The notes under the pieces: model-generated
What the model was told of the DNA's origin: nothing
The model's database searches: none
The model's input: only the letters and a program-made list of their open reading frames with translations
In this document: piece by piece, positions 26,352 through 35,338 of the stretch
Position numbering within the stretch: the stretch's first letter is position 1
Layout of the letters: every line of letters starts with the position of its first letter
Made by a program: the position numbers and the translations under genes
DNA from: JABDBL01 sp963845445
GTDB taxonomy: Bacteria; Cyanobacteriota; Vampirovibrionia; Obscuribacterales; Obscuribacteraceae
Length of the DNA stretch: 64,000 nt
Direction: 5' to 3'
Assembly (NCBI GenBank): GCA_963845445.1
Contig: CAWJSE010000003.1
Span: forward strand, 310,001 to 374,000

Positions 26352-26984
26352 ATGTATACCGCAGTACTAATACACAGACACATTAACAGGCTTAAAGACA
26401 ATAAACCATTTTCTATAAGAGACTTCCTAAATTATGGTTCTCGCAATGCTGTTGACCAAATATTTCACAGACTAGTCAAATCAGGTCAAATTATACGTAT
26501 CGCCAGAGGAATATTCATAAAAGATACTTCCCCCATGCCATCTATTTTAGAAGTTGCCTTAACAAAAGCTAAGGCGTTTGGCAAGCGCCTAGCCACACAT
26601 GGATCACAAGCTGCTCACCAGCTTAAGCTGTGCGCAATTTTAGAAACAGAGGGCGAGTCAATCTATGCTTGCAACGGCTCTTCCAGCTCGTTTCGTTTTG
26701 GCAATATTCGTGTCCGCTTCATTAGCGTTAGTCAAAGAAAAATAAGCTTAGGAGAGGAAGTAGCTGGTCTAGCGGCACGAGCTCTTTGGTATTTAGGAAA
26801 ATTAAATTGCTCGGCACGGCTAGCTTGCCAGGCAATGGCGCAATTTAATAGGAACGATCGACAAGCCTTGCGCGAAAAAATTAAAATCATGCCGGCTTGG
26901 CTGGCCAGCTATTTTATTTATTCTGACCATGATTCAGCGCAAAGACAAAGGCTGAAGAATAGCTTCCAATTTTATTTCTATTGA
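26352..26984 (+). CDS. DUF6088/AbiEi-like antitoxin domain protein (orphan)
   Basis: A 210-residue protein with an N-terminal winged-helix region (FSIRDFLNYGSRNAVDQIFHRLVKSGQIIRIARGIFI), typical of the AbiEi/DUF6088 antitoxin group. A C-terminal beta-rich domain follows (GSQAAHQLKLC, GNIRVRFISVSQRKI). AGGAG lies 7 bp upstream of the ATG. In type IV toxin-antitoxin systems the partner is an AbiEii nucleotidyltransferase directly downstream; here the next gene is a convergent 5'-nucleotidase, so it is solitary. It may act as a stand-alone regulator of its nested-repeat promoter. Confidence 0.7.
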   Translation: MYTAVLIHRHINRLKDNKPFSIRDFLNYGSRNAVDQIFHRLVKSGQIIRIARGIFIKDTSPMPSILEVALTKAKAFGKRLATHGSQAAHQLKLCAILETEGESIYACNGSSSSFRFGNIRVRFISVSQRKISLGEEVAGLAARALWYLGKLNCSARLACQAMAQFNRNDRQALREKIKIMPAWLASYFIYSDHDSAQRQRLKNSFQFYFY

Positions 26985-27004
26985 TTTATCAGTGCTGACA
27001 CAAT

Positions 27005-28600
27005 TTATTTGGAAATAGGCATTATGCGGTGAGAAAAACTTGGTTTAACATGCTTATGTCTTGTTATGTAGGCGCTGAGAGAATCAGATAATTTTTCATC
27101 GATATATTTCACGTCAGTAGCTTTAGAGAAATCATAGCCATCACCGCCTTTGAAATTGTAATCGTTGACAGCAATTTTATATGAAGACTTCCTGTCTAAG
27201 GGCAATTCATCGCCTGCTTCGTTTTGCACCAGAATAGACAGGATTCGCTTGCCAGGAAGACCTTCAGGATCGTATTTGATTTTCAATCCATGCACATCAA
27301 AAAACGCTCCAAAATGGGGTCCCGAAAAACTGTATTCAAGCAAAGATAGAAGCATATCACCAGATACGGTGGCACATACTATTTTATTATCGAAAGGCAA
27401 AATCTCTTGAATTTTTTCTTCACTTATAGCGCCCTTTTCTAGTTTAGCTCTGATACCGCCGCGATTTTGAAAAGTTACTTGTACACCACAATTTGCTGTC
27501 GTCTCTGCCAACGCATCGCAAATTAAATTACCAATAGCTGAGTCTGCCGGCATATTGGCAAAATGGTTCCAAAAGTTTCCATCACTATAACCAATAATAT
27601 TCTTTGCTAGCGCCTGCAACGGTTTTTCCTTTTGTTGCAGATAAGACTCTAATTTAGGATCATCCTTTATATTATTGTTAATGCTTATGAGGCGATATTC
27701 TGTTTTCGGTTTTACTAAATGCCCCAATGGATCAAAATGAAGCTCTAGATCTCCTAAGGCTCTACCGTAGCAACCTGTCTGCACAATGACTGTATAATTG
27801 CCGTCTGCGTGCTCAACCCAAACAGGCCTTTTCAAAGTGGTGTGACTATGTCCACCGACAATTACATCGATTACAGGAATTGCCTCCGCCAGCTGCTGGT
27901 CTGACTCAATTCCGCAGTGACTGACAACAATTATTTTATTGATCCCTTGTTGTTGGTAATATTCAACTTCTTCTTTAACTGGCTGCATCCAATCGCCTGC
28001 TGGTGCTTTAATTTTAACCCCTTCCAATCCCAATGCTTTTTTCTCGAGATCGGGAGTTATAACGCCTATAAAAGCAATTTTTTCGTCATTGATCTCTTTG
28101 ATTAGACCCGATTTGACTAAGTTAGCCAGAGCCGGCAACGCTGTGCAGTCTAAATTGCAAGCTAAAACTGGAAACTTGGCTTGCCTGAGTTGATTAGCTA
28201 GATATTGGGCTCCTTTATCAAATTCGTGATTACCTAATTCCACAACGTCATAGCCTATTTCATTGAGAGCCTCAATTTCAACGACACCGCCATAGCGCTG
28301 GAACAATGGCGTACCCTGAAAAAAATCTCCGGCATCGACAACTATGACATTATTATGTTTCTCTTTTATTGATGACACCAGATAAGCAATTTTTGATAAT
28401 CCGCCAACCAGATGTCCCTTTTCTATAAATGGTAGGTCATGAGAGTGAAGATCATTTGTATGCAGAATGAGGAGATCAAAATCTTTTTGTTGTTTGTTCG
28501 TCTGACCATGGCTGGCCGACAAAGCACATGCTTGATTCAAGCTTAAGGTTAATATGAGAATAACAAACATGTTAATTAGACGCGGAGATTCATTGGGCAT
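27005..28600 (-). CDS. Secreted 5'-nucleotidase / UDP-sugar hydrolase family protein
   Basis: A 531-residue protein with an N-terminal signal peptide (MFVILILTLSLNQACALSAS). The metallophosphoesterase domain shows LLILHTNDLHSHD, VDAGDFFQGT, VELGNHEFDKG, VVSHCG and VIVGGHSHT. The C-terminal substrate-binding domain shows GNLICDALAET, QNRGGIRAKL, LPFDNKIV and NDYNFKGGDGYDF. Such enzymes release phosphate from nucleotides in the periplasm. It ends 20 bp from the convergent antitoxin-like gene. Length matches UshA-type enzymes. Confidence 0.9.
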   Translation of the reverse strand: MPNESPRLINMFVILILTLSLNQACALSASHGQTNKQQKDFDLLILHTNDLHSHDLPFIEKGHLVGGLSKIAYLVSSIKEKHNNVIVVDAGDFFQGTPLFQRYGGVVEIEALNEIGYDVVELGNHEFDKGAQYLANQLRQAKFPVLACNLDCTALPALANLVKSGLIKEINDEKIAFIGVITPDLEKKALGLEGVKIKAPAGDWMQPVKEEVEYYQQQGINKIIVVSHCGIESDQQLAEAIPVIDVIVGGHSHTTLKRPVWVEHADGNYTVIVQTGCYGRALGDLELHFDPLGHLVKPKTEYRLISINNNIKDDPKLESYLQQKEKPLQALAKNIIGYSDGNFWNHFANMPADSAIGNLICDALAETTANCGVQVTFQNRGGIRAKLEKGAISEEKIQEILPFDNKIVCATVSGDMLLSLLEYSFSGPHFGAFFDVHGLKIKYDPEGLPGKRILSILVQNEAGDELPLDRKSSYKIAVNDYNFKGGDGYDFSKATDVKYIDEKLSDSLSAYITRHKHVKPSFSHRIMPISK

Positions 28601-28714
28601 ATTGCTTTAGCCTCTTTCGACTGTACTATATTCTATGGGCTACAATTGCAAGCAATTGCATTTATCTTTAATTACGATTTGGAAGCAAAAAAGTTCATTC
28701 CCTCATAAAGCAAT

Positions 28715-30550
28715 TTAATCGATTTCCCCATTTTCTTTAGAGTATTTGATTGAAGGCGCTTTTTGTAATTCCCGCCGGGCTGCAATAGCGGGCAAATAAG
28801 AATTATCAGGCACAATCCCGAGATAGCGGGCTGACTCGACTGCAATAGCGTTAAAGACTGGTCCGGCTACTGTGTTACCCCAGCGTCCATCAGTTTGAGG
28901 ACCATCTACAACAACCAGACATAATAATTGTGGATCATTGGCAGGCAAAAATCCTATAAAAGAAGCTATGGTTTGACCAGCCATATAACCGTGCCTACCT
29001 TGAAAAACTTTTTGTGCCGTGCCAGTTTTGCCAGCTACTGAATAACCGGGCACTTGTCCAGCTATTTGAGTACCACGAGCAATATTTTCTGCTAAAAGTA
29101 GGCGTAAAGTTTTAGCCGTGACGGCAGATACAGCTGCTCTTTCTTTTGGCACCGCCCAATTTTGAGTGACACCAGAACGTGGATCGTAAATTCGCCGAAC
29201 TAAATGCGGCTCGATCCATACTCCGTCATTAGCAATGCAGCCCACGCCAGCCACTAGTTGCAGCGGTGTCACGGCGATTGCTCCTTGTCCAAAGCCTGTG
29301 GTAGCAGTATCAATGGGTTTCCATTCTTTAGCTGGCAACAATAGTCCGGCTGATTCGCCTGGCAAGTCAATCCCAGTTGGAGAACCCAAGCCGAATAATT
29401 CTAATTTATCATGGAATTGTTTGGGGGTCATTGTCAAAGCCACCTGTGCAGCAGCCACATTGCTTGAATGAATAAAGAGATGCAATAAGTCCAGTCGCCC
29501 ATGTCCACCGTCGTGATTGTGAACGGTACGATTGCCAACTCTAAGGGAACCGGCATCGTAGAAAGTGCTATTAGCTGTGATACTGCCCAAATCGAGAGCG
29601 CTAGCAACAGTTAGAATTTTAAAAGTCGATCCTGGTTGATATACATCTACCATCGACCAATTCTTTGTTACTTCGTATGGATACTTGGAATATTGGTTCG
29701 GATCAAAAGAAGGATAATTTGCCCAGGCTAAAATCTCTCCATTTCTTGGGTCAACAATAATTGCTGCCCCTTTTTGCGCATGAGCGTGCTTGCACATAGC
29801 GAATAATTCCTTTTCCGCTAAATGCTGCAAATAATTGTCTATGGTAAGTTCAATATATCTTCCCAAAGGGGGGTTTATTGAGGTTTTATTAGATTTTGAC
29901 GCCACTATTGGAATAAGGCTACCATGACCATCCAACTGTGGCTTAACTAATTCACCGGTGTCTTTTAATTTTTGCTCCAGTCCTTGCTCTACGCCTCCTT
30001 GACCACGACTGTCAATATTTACATAACCGAGCAGATGAGCAGCTAAACTACCCTCAGGGTAATGCCTAAATGGCCTGGGGACGATATCTATGCCTAACCA
30101 GTTAAGAGCTTGCAACTCCTCAACTGTGTCACGGTCTACATGTCTAGCAAGAGTGATAATGGGATAACCAGCTGCAAATAACTTTTGTATTTTGTCCCCT
30201 TCTTGGTGAGTGATGCGGGCAAACCGATCTACAGCCTCAGCTTCACTAACTTTGAGCAAATCGGTGTGAACATACACATCGTATCTCGTAGTATCGATAG
30301 CCAAGGGCAGACCATGCCGGTCTGTAATAGTGCCGCGATGCACTAATAAATTATTTTGTTGCCTTTGCACCATAGCCTTGTGGCACAGCTCATTTCCTTT
30401 GATGATTTGCAAATAATACAAACGTCCAAGGACTATAAAAAAACCGGCAAGCAACAGAACTTGCCACATGCGCAAGCGCCATAATGGCGAGCGTGGCTTG
30501 CTTGCCCGCTTTTCTTTAAGACTCCGCTCTGATTCTAAGAGAGTAAGCAA
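28715..30550 (-). CDS. ftsI: Penicillin-binding protein, division transpeptidase
   Basis: A 611-residue class B PBP. It has a cytoplasmic N terminus, a single transmembrane helix (VLLLAGFFIVLGRLYYL, residues about 31-47), a PBP-dimer domain, and a transpeptidase domain with the active-site STFK (near residue 307), SSN (near 363) and KTGT (near 508). It crosslinks septal peptidoglycan. The position after rsmH and an FtsL-like gene, as in the dcw cluster, supports FtsI rather than another PBP2. No PASTA domains are seen. ftsL lies 28 bp upstream. Confidence 0.92.
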   Translation of the reverse strand: MLTLLESERSLKEKRASKPRSPLWRLRMWQVLLLAGFFIVLGRLYYLQIIKGNELCHKAMVQRQQNNLLVHRGTITDRHGLPLAIDTTRYDVYVHTDLLKVSEAEAVDRFARITHQEGDKIQKLFAAGYPIITLARHVDRDTVEELQALNWLGIDIVPRPFRHYPEGSLAAHLLGYVNIDSRGQGGVEQGLEQKLKDTGELVKPQLDGHGSLIPIVASKSNKTSINPPLGRYIELTIDNYLQHLAEKELFAMCKHAHAQKGAAIIVDPRNGEILAWANYPSFDPNQYSKYPYEVTKNWSMVDVYQPGSTFKILTVASALDLGSITANSTFYDAGSLRVGNRTVHNHDGGHGRLDLLHLFIHSSNVAAAQVALTMTPKQFHDKLELFGLGSPTGIDLPGESAGLLLPAKEWKPIDTATTGFGQGAIAVTPLQLVAGVGCIANDGVWIEPHLVRRIYDPRSGVTQNWAVPKERAAVSAVTAKTLRLLLAENIARGTQIAGQVPGYSVAGKTGTAQKVFQGRHGYMAGQTIASFIGFLPANDPQLLCLVVVDGPQTDGRWGNTVAGPVFNAIAVESARYLGIVPDNSYLPAIAARRELQKAPSIKYSKENGEID

Positions 30551-30578
30551 TAGAAAGCCTCCAGCTTAGATCAAAAAG

Positions 30579-31082
30579 CTAATAACCAGCCATCAAAGGC
30601 AAATGATGCTTGGCCGGACTAAAAGGCTTACATTTCACTGGCAGCACTTCAGCCGCCACTAAAACCTCTTCCGGAACTCTTAGCTTTGACTGTCGGGCAC
30701 TATCGCCCAAGACGCTTTCTTGAATGCCTTGGAAGGAGATTGATTTTAACAACTTGGCGGACAGTTCGCAATTATGTTCGCTCAGCCTGCGCGCCTTTTC
30801 TTGGTTAATTGTCAGGGTATGAGACATCATTACATCAATACTATAAGCAGCAATAGCAATTGCAGACAGAGCAATCAAAGCCACCTGTAACAGTCTATTG
30901 ATGCGCATCAATAAAGGAGCTTTAAAACCAGGACGCATCGGTGCTTCGAATAGCGGGACCGGATTCGGCAAAGTCGGTAAAGATGTTTGCTGCACAAATA
31001 GGGGTAAATTAATAGCTTGCACTTTTAGATTGCCACTAACATAATGATTGTCTATCTCGGAATAATATGTTTTATCAGTCAT
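30579..31082 (-). CDS. ftsL: FtsL-like division protein
   Basis: A 167-residue protein with one transmembrane helix (LLQVALIALSAIAIAAYSIDVMM, about residues 66-88) and a following short helical segment (TINQEKARRLSEHNCELSAKLLKSI) resembling the FtsL coiled coil. Sequence similarity is low, as usual for FtsL; the main support is its place between rsmH and ftsI on the same strand. The N-terminal 60 residues are Pro-rich and cytoplasmic, longer than typical. Another small membrane protein cannot be excluded. Confidence 0.65.
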   Translation of the reverse strand: MTDKTYYSEIDNHYVSGNLKVQAINLPLFVQQTSLPTLPNPVPLFEAPMRPGFKAPLLMRINRLLQVALIALSAIAIAAYSIDVMMSHTLTINQEKARRLSEHNCELSAKLLKSISFQGIQESVLGDSARQSKLRVPEEVLVAAEVLPVKCKPFSPAKHHLPLMAGY

Positions 31083-31170
31083 ATCTATTTTCTTTATATA
31101 AACTACTCATTTTACTCTATATATGGTGCCAATATTTTAGCCTAATATTTGCTTCAAAGATAGCTATACT

Positions 31171-32142
31171 TTAGGGCAATTTTTCCGCTGCCCGTAGTTT
31201 AGCACTCCGGCTCCTTATATTGGCAAGTATTTCTCTCTCTTCTGCAATTAATGGCTTGGGCGTTATTATGAGAAGCTCTTTTTTCTTGTTGCAAGTACAG
31301 ATAGGCTGTCGCGGCGGGCATATGCAGGGACTAGCTTTATGTGTAAAAAAACGCTTAACCATACGATCTTCTAAGCTATGAAAAGTAATAATTACTATCC
31401 TGCCACCGGGAGCTAAAATCGAGACCGCTTGCTCTAGAAATTTTTCCAGATTCTCTAATTCATTGTTGACAGCTATCCTTAGTGCTTGAAATGTACGCGT
31501 GGCTGGATGCAATTTGGATTTATGCCCTCGGTATCCAATTACCCGTTGAACAACGGCTGCTAATTGGGCAGTATTGGTAAAAGGGCGATTTTTTATGATT
31601 GCCTTAGCGATAGCACGGCTATAGCGTTCTTCGCCATACTTGTATATGATGTTAGCCAGTTCAGTTTCATTAAAATCATTCACCAGGTGGGCAGCGGTAA
31701 CCGGATTATCCAAGTTCATGCGCATGTCCAGAGGTCCTTCGCGCTGAAAGCTAAAACCGCGTTGGCTATCATCTAGTTGATTTGAAGAAATACCAAGATC
31801 GGCAATAATGCCACCATTCACGGTGTTTATACCTAGGTCAGATAATGCTGTTTGCAGGTTAACAAAATTGCTGTGAACAAATTTAATTTCATTGCCTAAC
31901 AACCCGCTGCCTGCACGCAATTTTTGCAATGCCGAAGAGTCTTGATCAATTGCTATAATGCTTTTGCCAGAACCAGCCTTTTCACAAATTCTCTTTAAAT
32001 GTCCTCCGGCACCAGCTGTGGCATCAACATAAAAATGGTTCGGTCTGACATTTAGCAAGTCAACAGCTTGCTCCAACATAACAGGTAAATGCCCCCCCGT
32101 CATGGAAGTCTGCTCTTTTGTCTCCATTTCATCTAAATCCAT
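31171..32142 (-). CDS. rsmH: 16S rRNA (cytosine(1402)-N4)-methyltransferase
   Basis: A 323-residue RsmH/MraW. The SAM-binding motif is YVDATAGAGGHLKRI (near residue 38). Further marks are DLGISSNQLDDSQRGFSFQREGPLDMRM, GEERYSRAIAKAI, HPATRTFQALRIAVNNEL and IVIITFHSLEDRMVKRFF. It methylates C1402 in the 16S decoding site. The first 13 residues may not be translated: an internal ATG precedes GGHLPVMLEQ, where many homologues begin. It heads the rsmH-ftsL-ftsI cell-division group. Confidence 0.93.
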   Translation of the reverse strand: MDLDEMETKEQTSMTGGHLPVMLEQAVDLLNVRPNHFYVDATAGAGGHLKRICEKAGSGKSIIAIDQDSSALQKLRAGSGLLGNEIKFVHSNFVNLQTALSDLGINTVNGGIIADLGISSNQLDDSQRGFSFQREGPLDMRMNLDNPVTAAHLVNDFNETELANIIYKYGEERYSRAIAKAIIKNRPFTNTAQLAAVVQRVIGYRGHKSKLHPATRTFQALRIAVNNELENLEKFLEQAVSILAPGGRIVIITFHSLEDRMVKRFFTHKASPCICPPRQPICTCNKKKELLIITPKPLIAEEREILANIRSRSAKLRAAEKLP

Positions 32143-32186
32143 CTATAGATAATAGTCTATAGAAAAGTGTCGTGCAATGAAGCAAA

Positions 32187-32594
32187 TTAATGTTTGTATT
32201 GACTATTTTGCCGGACAGTGCGTTTTTTTCGCCCTTCATGGTCCCAACATGCTAAATAAAAGAGCTGGGCTAAGAACAAACCGATTAGAAGATTAAGTAG
32301 TGACAGGTTAAGCCAAAAAGCTTGTTTGGATGCCTGAACAATAGCATGTCCGCTATTAACATAGACAACAAAAGCATCAAGCAATAAAAGCGGCATGATA
32401 AATATCAATGCTGTACAAATGGCTTGCCTGATGGAAGCGGTAGTGCCCGCTAAATGCCAATGCAAACCATCCCACCAAAATACTGGGGCAATTTTTGTTT
32501 TCATCTGGTAAACAGGATAAAGTATGCGCCCTGCATTAATCGCCACAAAATTCCAGAGCACAGGCTGTACAAAAGAAAGTTTCAGTTTCACCAA
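32187..32594 (-). CDS. Small two-helix membrane protein, possibly split from upstream zinc-ribbon ORF
   Basis: A frame of up to 135 residues from a TTG, with two clear transmembrane segments (AICTALIFIMPLLLLDAFVVYV and LNLSLLNLLIGLFLAQLFYLACW) and a basic end. The first part overlaps the zinc-ribbon frame by 59 bp in another phase, so real translation probably starts later (for example a GTG at the stop of that frame or the ATG before KTKIAPVFWWDGLHW). It may be one protein with the zinc-ribbon piece, split by a frameshift. Function unknown. Confidence 0.5.
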   Translation of the reverse strand: MVKLKLSFVQPVLWNFVAINAGRILYPVYQMKTKIAPVFWWDGLHWHLAGTTASIRQAICTALIFIMPLLLLDAFVVYVNSGHAIVQASKQAFWLNLSLLNLLIGLFLAQLFYLACWDHEGRKKRTVRQNSQYKH

Positions 32595-32754
32595 AAGGCT
32601 CTAAGTTTCCGCACTTACAACGTGGACACGGGTAGGATTGCCCATGCAAAATCAATTGTTTTTCTAAATAGAGCTGTTGATAGCTTTGATCGAACATATT
32701 AGCCTTTAGCCTATTGCTTAATCCAGAAAGAAGGAGTCTTTCCTCGCTTATCAC
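32536..32754 (-). CDS. Zinc-ribbon small protein
   Basis: A 72-residue frame with two CxxC pairs: CPRCKCGNLEPFG and FFCTACALEFCGD, which could form a zinc ribbon. It stops inside the next membrane-protein frame. Together they would make a zinc-ribbon protein with two C-terminal membrane helices, a plausible architecture. Whether these are two coupled genes or one frameshifted gene cannot be settled here. Confidence 0.5.
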   Translation of the reverse strand: MISEERLLLSGLSNRLKANMFDQSYQQLYLEKQLILHGQSYPCPRCKCGNLEPFGETETFFCTACALEFCGD

Positions 32755-32874
32755 TTAGTCCAATAATACCGGTTGCTAAGTGATGAAGTTTTTGCGTCCT
32801 ATATCTGATAAATACCCAAAACTAGGCATCAATCCGCTCCAATAAGGTAAATTTTTAGAAATTTAACAAGCCGC

Positions 32875-32880
32875 TATAAT
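32875..32880 (+). promoter_or_regulatory. Candidate -10 box for dapF
   Basis: A perfect TATAAT 74 bp before the dapF start, with no convincing -35 box upstream (TTTTTA at 17 bp spacing). It lies in the 200-bp gap between the divergent zinc-ribbon gene and dapF. Confidence 0.3.
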
Positions 32881-32954
32881 GCTACTGTCTACCTCGTACG
32901 GCCGATAATATATCAATAGCCCTAATCACTAGTCCCCGGTATATATCTGGTAAT

Positions 32955-34058
32955 TTGTTCCAAGTCAGGGAGAATCAGCCTAAATTGAGCCCATCCAAAC
33001 CATTAATGCCTGATTTTTATAGCCTGCCTTTCATTAAAATGCAGGCTTTAGGCAACAATCTAATCTTTTTGGACGGCGAAAAGCTACTAGATTCTGCGGC
33101 CCGACCACTACTGTCTCAATGGGCAAGCGTAGCTCCTCTATTAGCCAACGACCTTTGCCATAGAAGGCTGTCTATTGGGGCAGATGGATTGATTCTTGCC
33201 ATGCGTTTGGCTGTACCAGAATTATCACAATTAGCTACTGCTTTATATGGTCCGACGAGCAAAAATTGTCAATTTGCTTGGACATATCATAATAGCGACG
33301 GCTCAATTGCGGATATCTGCGGTAACGGTTTGCGCTGTTTGGCATTATGGGCTAAGGAGGAGAAAAATATCACTGGACAGTCGCGGGTAGCTACAGCACT
33401 GGGTCCTTTGACAATTGACTACGAAAGCAAAAACAACATAACCCTTTTTCTTGGAGCACCAAAATTATCAGCAGACGAAATTCCTTTTATTTGCAATCAG
33501 TGGAAGGCAGGTAATGTGCTTAGGGAACAATTTCAGCTTGGCGATAAAGAATTTCCTATTACCTGCGTTAACGTTGGTAACCCGCATTGCATAATTTTTG
33601 AGGCCGATTTCCTCAAGCCTGATTTATTCACCAATTTAAAGTTATTCTCGCAGAATAATGTTCCAAAAGATAATTTTTTCCCTCCATCGTTGATACCTAT
33701 TGCTGAAGCTTTAGAAATTGACAGTCGCTTTCCTGAGCGCACAAATATTGAATTTGTAAATGTTTTGGATCGCAGTCATATTCAGGTATTCGTTTGGGAA
33801 AGAGGCAGCAAAGCTACTCTAGCCTGCGGCAGTGCAGCGGCTGCGGCGGCTGTCGCAAGCATTTTAGAAGAGCGAACGGATAGGAAAGTGAATGTCATTC
33901 TCCCTGGTGGCACTTTGCTAATTGATTGGTCAGATGAAAATGTGATAAAAATGACTGGGAGCGCTGATCTAAGTTATCACGGACATATAGATATACCCGC
34001 TGAAAAATTGAAGGTTAAGGACCACAATGCTCTGCCCACAAAGGTTACAGCCTCATGA
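32955..34058 (+). CDS. dapF: Diaminopimelate epimerase
   Basis: DapF interconverts LL- and meso-diaminopimelate for lysine and peptidoglycan. Both catalytic Cys motifs are present: NSDGSIADICGNGLRC (near residue 122) and ERGSKATLACGSAAAAAAV (near residue 290), plus KMQALGNNLIFLD at the start and VNVGNPHCIIFE. At 367 residues it is longer than the typical 270-280. The annotated TTG start adds 17 residues before an ATG at 33006 that fits homologues better. It overlaps ftsQ by 4 bp (ATGA). Confidence 0.9.
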   Translation: MFQVRENQPKLSPSKPLMPDFYSLPFIKMQALGNNLIFLDGEKLLDSAARPLLSQWASVAPLLANDLCHRRLSIGADGLILAMRLAVPELSQLATALYGPTSKNCQFAWTYHNSDGSIADICGNGLRCLALWAKEEKNITGQSRVATALGPLTIDYESKNNITLFLGAPKLSADEIPFICNQWKAGNVLREQFQLGDKEFPITCVNVGNPHCIIFEADFLKPDLFTNLKLFSQNNVPKDNFFPPSLIPIAEALEIDSRFPERTNIEFVNVLDRSHIQVFVWERGSKATLACGSAAAAAAVASILEERTDRKVNVILPGGTLLIDWSDENVIKMTGSADLSYHGHIDIPAEKLKVKDHNALPTKVTAS

Positions 34059-35125
34059 GCTTGCCAGTTGAAAAAAGACGGCAGTGGATTAAAAGCCGTC
34101 GCGAACAACGAAAATTAACTAAATACGCCAGATTGCGTCGCCAAATTTTACGCTATTTCGTATTAATGTGCTTGCTCTTAGCTAGCATTTTTGCCTTTAA
34201 TCATATTCAATGTCACATCTCTGATAATAAAGACGGGCTGATCATAGAGGGCAACACTGTAGCCAGTAACGATCAGATTTCTACTGTTTTTCGATCCGAA
34301 CTAGTTAACACCCCTATCTTTTTTCTCAATCCTAGCGAACTAGAAAACAAAGTCAAAAAATTGAGCATTATCAAACATGCTTTTGTAAGACGTTATCTAT
34401 TGCCTCATCCGTTAATTAAAGTCGCTGTATTGGAAGAATTTCCCTGGGCTACCATATACTCTATCGAACCATCGCCAAATAATTCTAATTGTTCACATCC
34501 GCCCATTTCACGACCGGCTGCAAATGTGTCTAATTCTTCAGACACGACAAGCGTAAAAGCTCAATTTGTTTTATCTGAATCAGGCAGGCTTATAGCAATT
34601 GAAGATTTTCCCAATGTTTATCAACCGTCCTTGAAAATATATACAGCTAACAGGGCACAGCTACACTTAAGTGAGAGTGAAATTGAAAAATGGGCCAATT
34701 GGTTGTCTTACATTAGCAAACAGATGCAGTGTCCGGTCTTGGCTTTGGACATGCGCGAACCCCATAATATAAAAGTAGAAACTAGCAGACTAATGCTCGT
34801 GTTAGGTAATCCAGACAGCGGCTTGACCAGACGTTTAGAAAGATTAGCTTCAGTGCTAGAAGTTCTAGCTAACCAAAATAAAGAACCAACCTATGTAAAT
34901 TTGGCTTTGAATAGTAATATCCCCGTTAAAATAGCAAAAAAATCTGATAAGAACGCCAACGACGAAAAGTATCTCGCCTTTAGGATATGCAGGGTGGACG
35001 CAATGGGATCGGAGGCACAATGGCATACGCCAGAGCGGCGCCATTGGTCACGCGCGTTGAGGCGAGGGACGAAGCCGAAGCAGCGCCAGGAATATAGACG
35101 CACGAGCGAGCAAAAGCGCCGGTGA
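34055..35125 (+). CDS. ftsQ: FtsQ/DivIB-type POTRA protein with repeat-derived C terminus
   Basis: A 356-residue protein with a basic cytoplasmic N terminus, one transmembrane helix (FVLMCLLLASIFAFNHI, residues about 35-51), and a POTRA-like domain (GLIIEGNTVASNDQISTVFRS, LSIIKHAFVRRYLLPHPLIKVAVLEEFPWATI). A beta-rich domain with Pro/Ser-rich insert follows. It links early and late division proteins. The final 40-45 residues, from about 34998, are encoded by a GC-rich intergenic repeat, Arg-rich and unlike the rest. The original stop was therefore probably lost or displaced. Coupled to dapF. Confidence 0.78.
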   Translation: MSLPVEKRRQWIKSRREQRKLTKYARLRRQILRYFVLMCLLLASIFAFNHIQCHISDNKDGLIIEGNTVASNDQISTVFRSELVNTPIFFLNPSELENKVKKLSIIKHAFVRRYLLPHPLIKVAVLEEFPWATIYSIEPSPNNSNCSHPPISRPAANVSNSSDTTSVKAQFVLSESGRLIAIEDFPNVYQPSLKIYTANRAQLHLSESEIEKWANWLSYISKQMQCPVLALDMREPHNIKVETSRLMLVLGNPDSGLTRRLERLASVLEVLANQNKEPTYVNLALNSNIPVKIAKKSDKNANDEKYLAFRICRVDAMGSEAQWHTPERRHWSRALRRGTKPKQRQEYRRTSEQKRR

Positions 35126-35338
35126 GGCGGTTGCAGACGCAATGGTCTCGGAGGCGTATATCATACGCCGGAGCGGTACCATTGGTCATATATGCGCGTT
35201 GAGGCTAGGGACGAAGCCGAGGCAGCGCCTATAAAAGGAAAGTTACAAGCAAGTGACGCGAACGGCGGCGAGGAGCCGGCGGCAGCAGAACGACAAGGAT
35301 ACGCGCGTTGAGGCGAGGGACGAAGCCGAGGCAGCGCC
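34998..35338. repeat. GC-rich repeat cluster (two element types)
   Basis: Type 1 is 37 bp and occurs three times: 35051-35087, 35193-35229 and 35302-35338, differing at only a few positions; its core is GAGGGACGAAGCCGA. Type 2 is about 53 bp, at 34998-35050 and 35136-35189, and directly precedes type 1 in the first two units. Type 2 can fold: AATGGT pairs with ACCATT, and GGCGTAT with ATACGCC in the second copy. The cluster is much more GC-rich than its surroundings. It covers the ftsQ end and abuts the convergent thioredoxin stop. No ORF for a transposase is near, so it resembles a REP-like or non-autonomous element. Confidence 0.8.

Noticed and set aside
35136..35338. Protein-coding extension or CRISPR array in the GC-rich repeats
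   Set aside because: Units are irregularly spaced, of two kinds and hairpin-forming, with no uniform spacers and no cas genes; no sensible protein continues.
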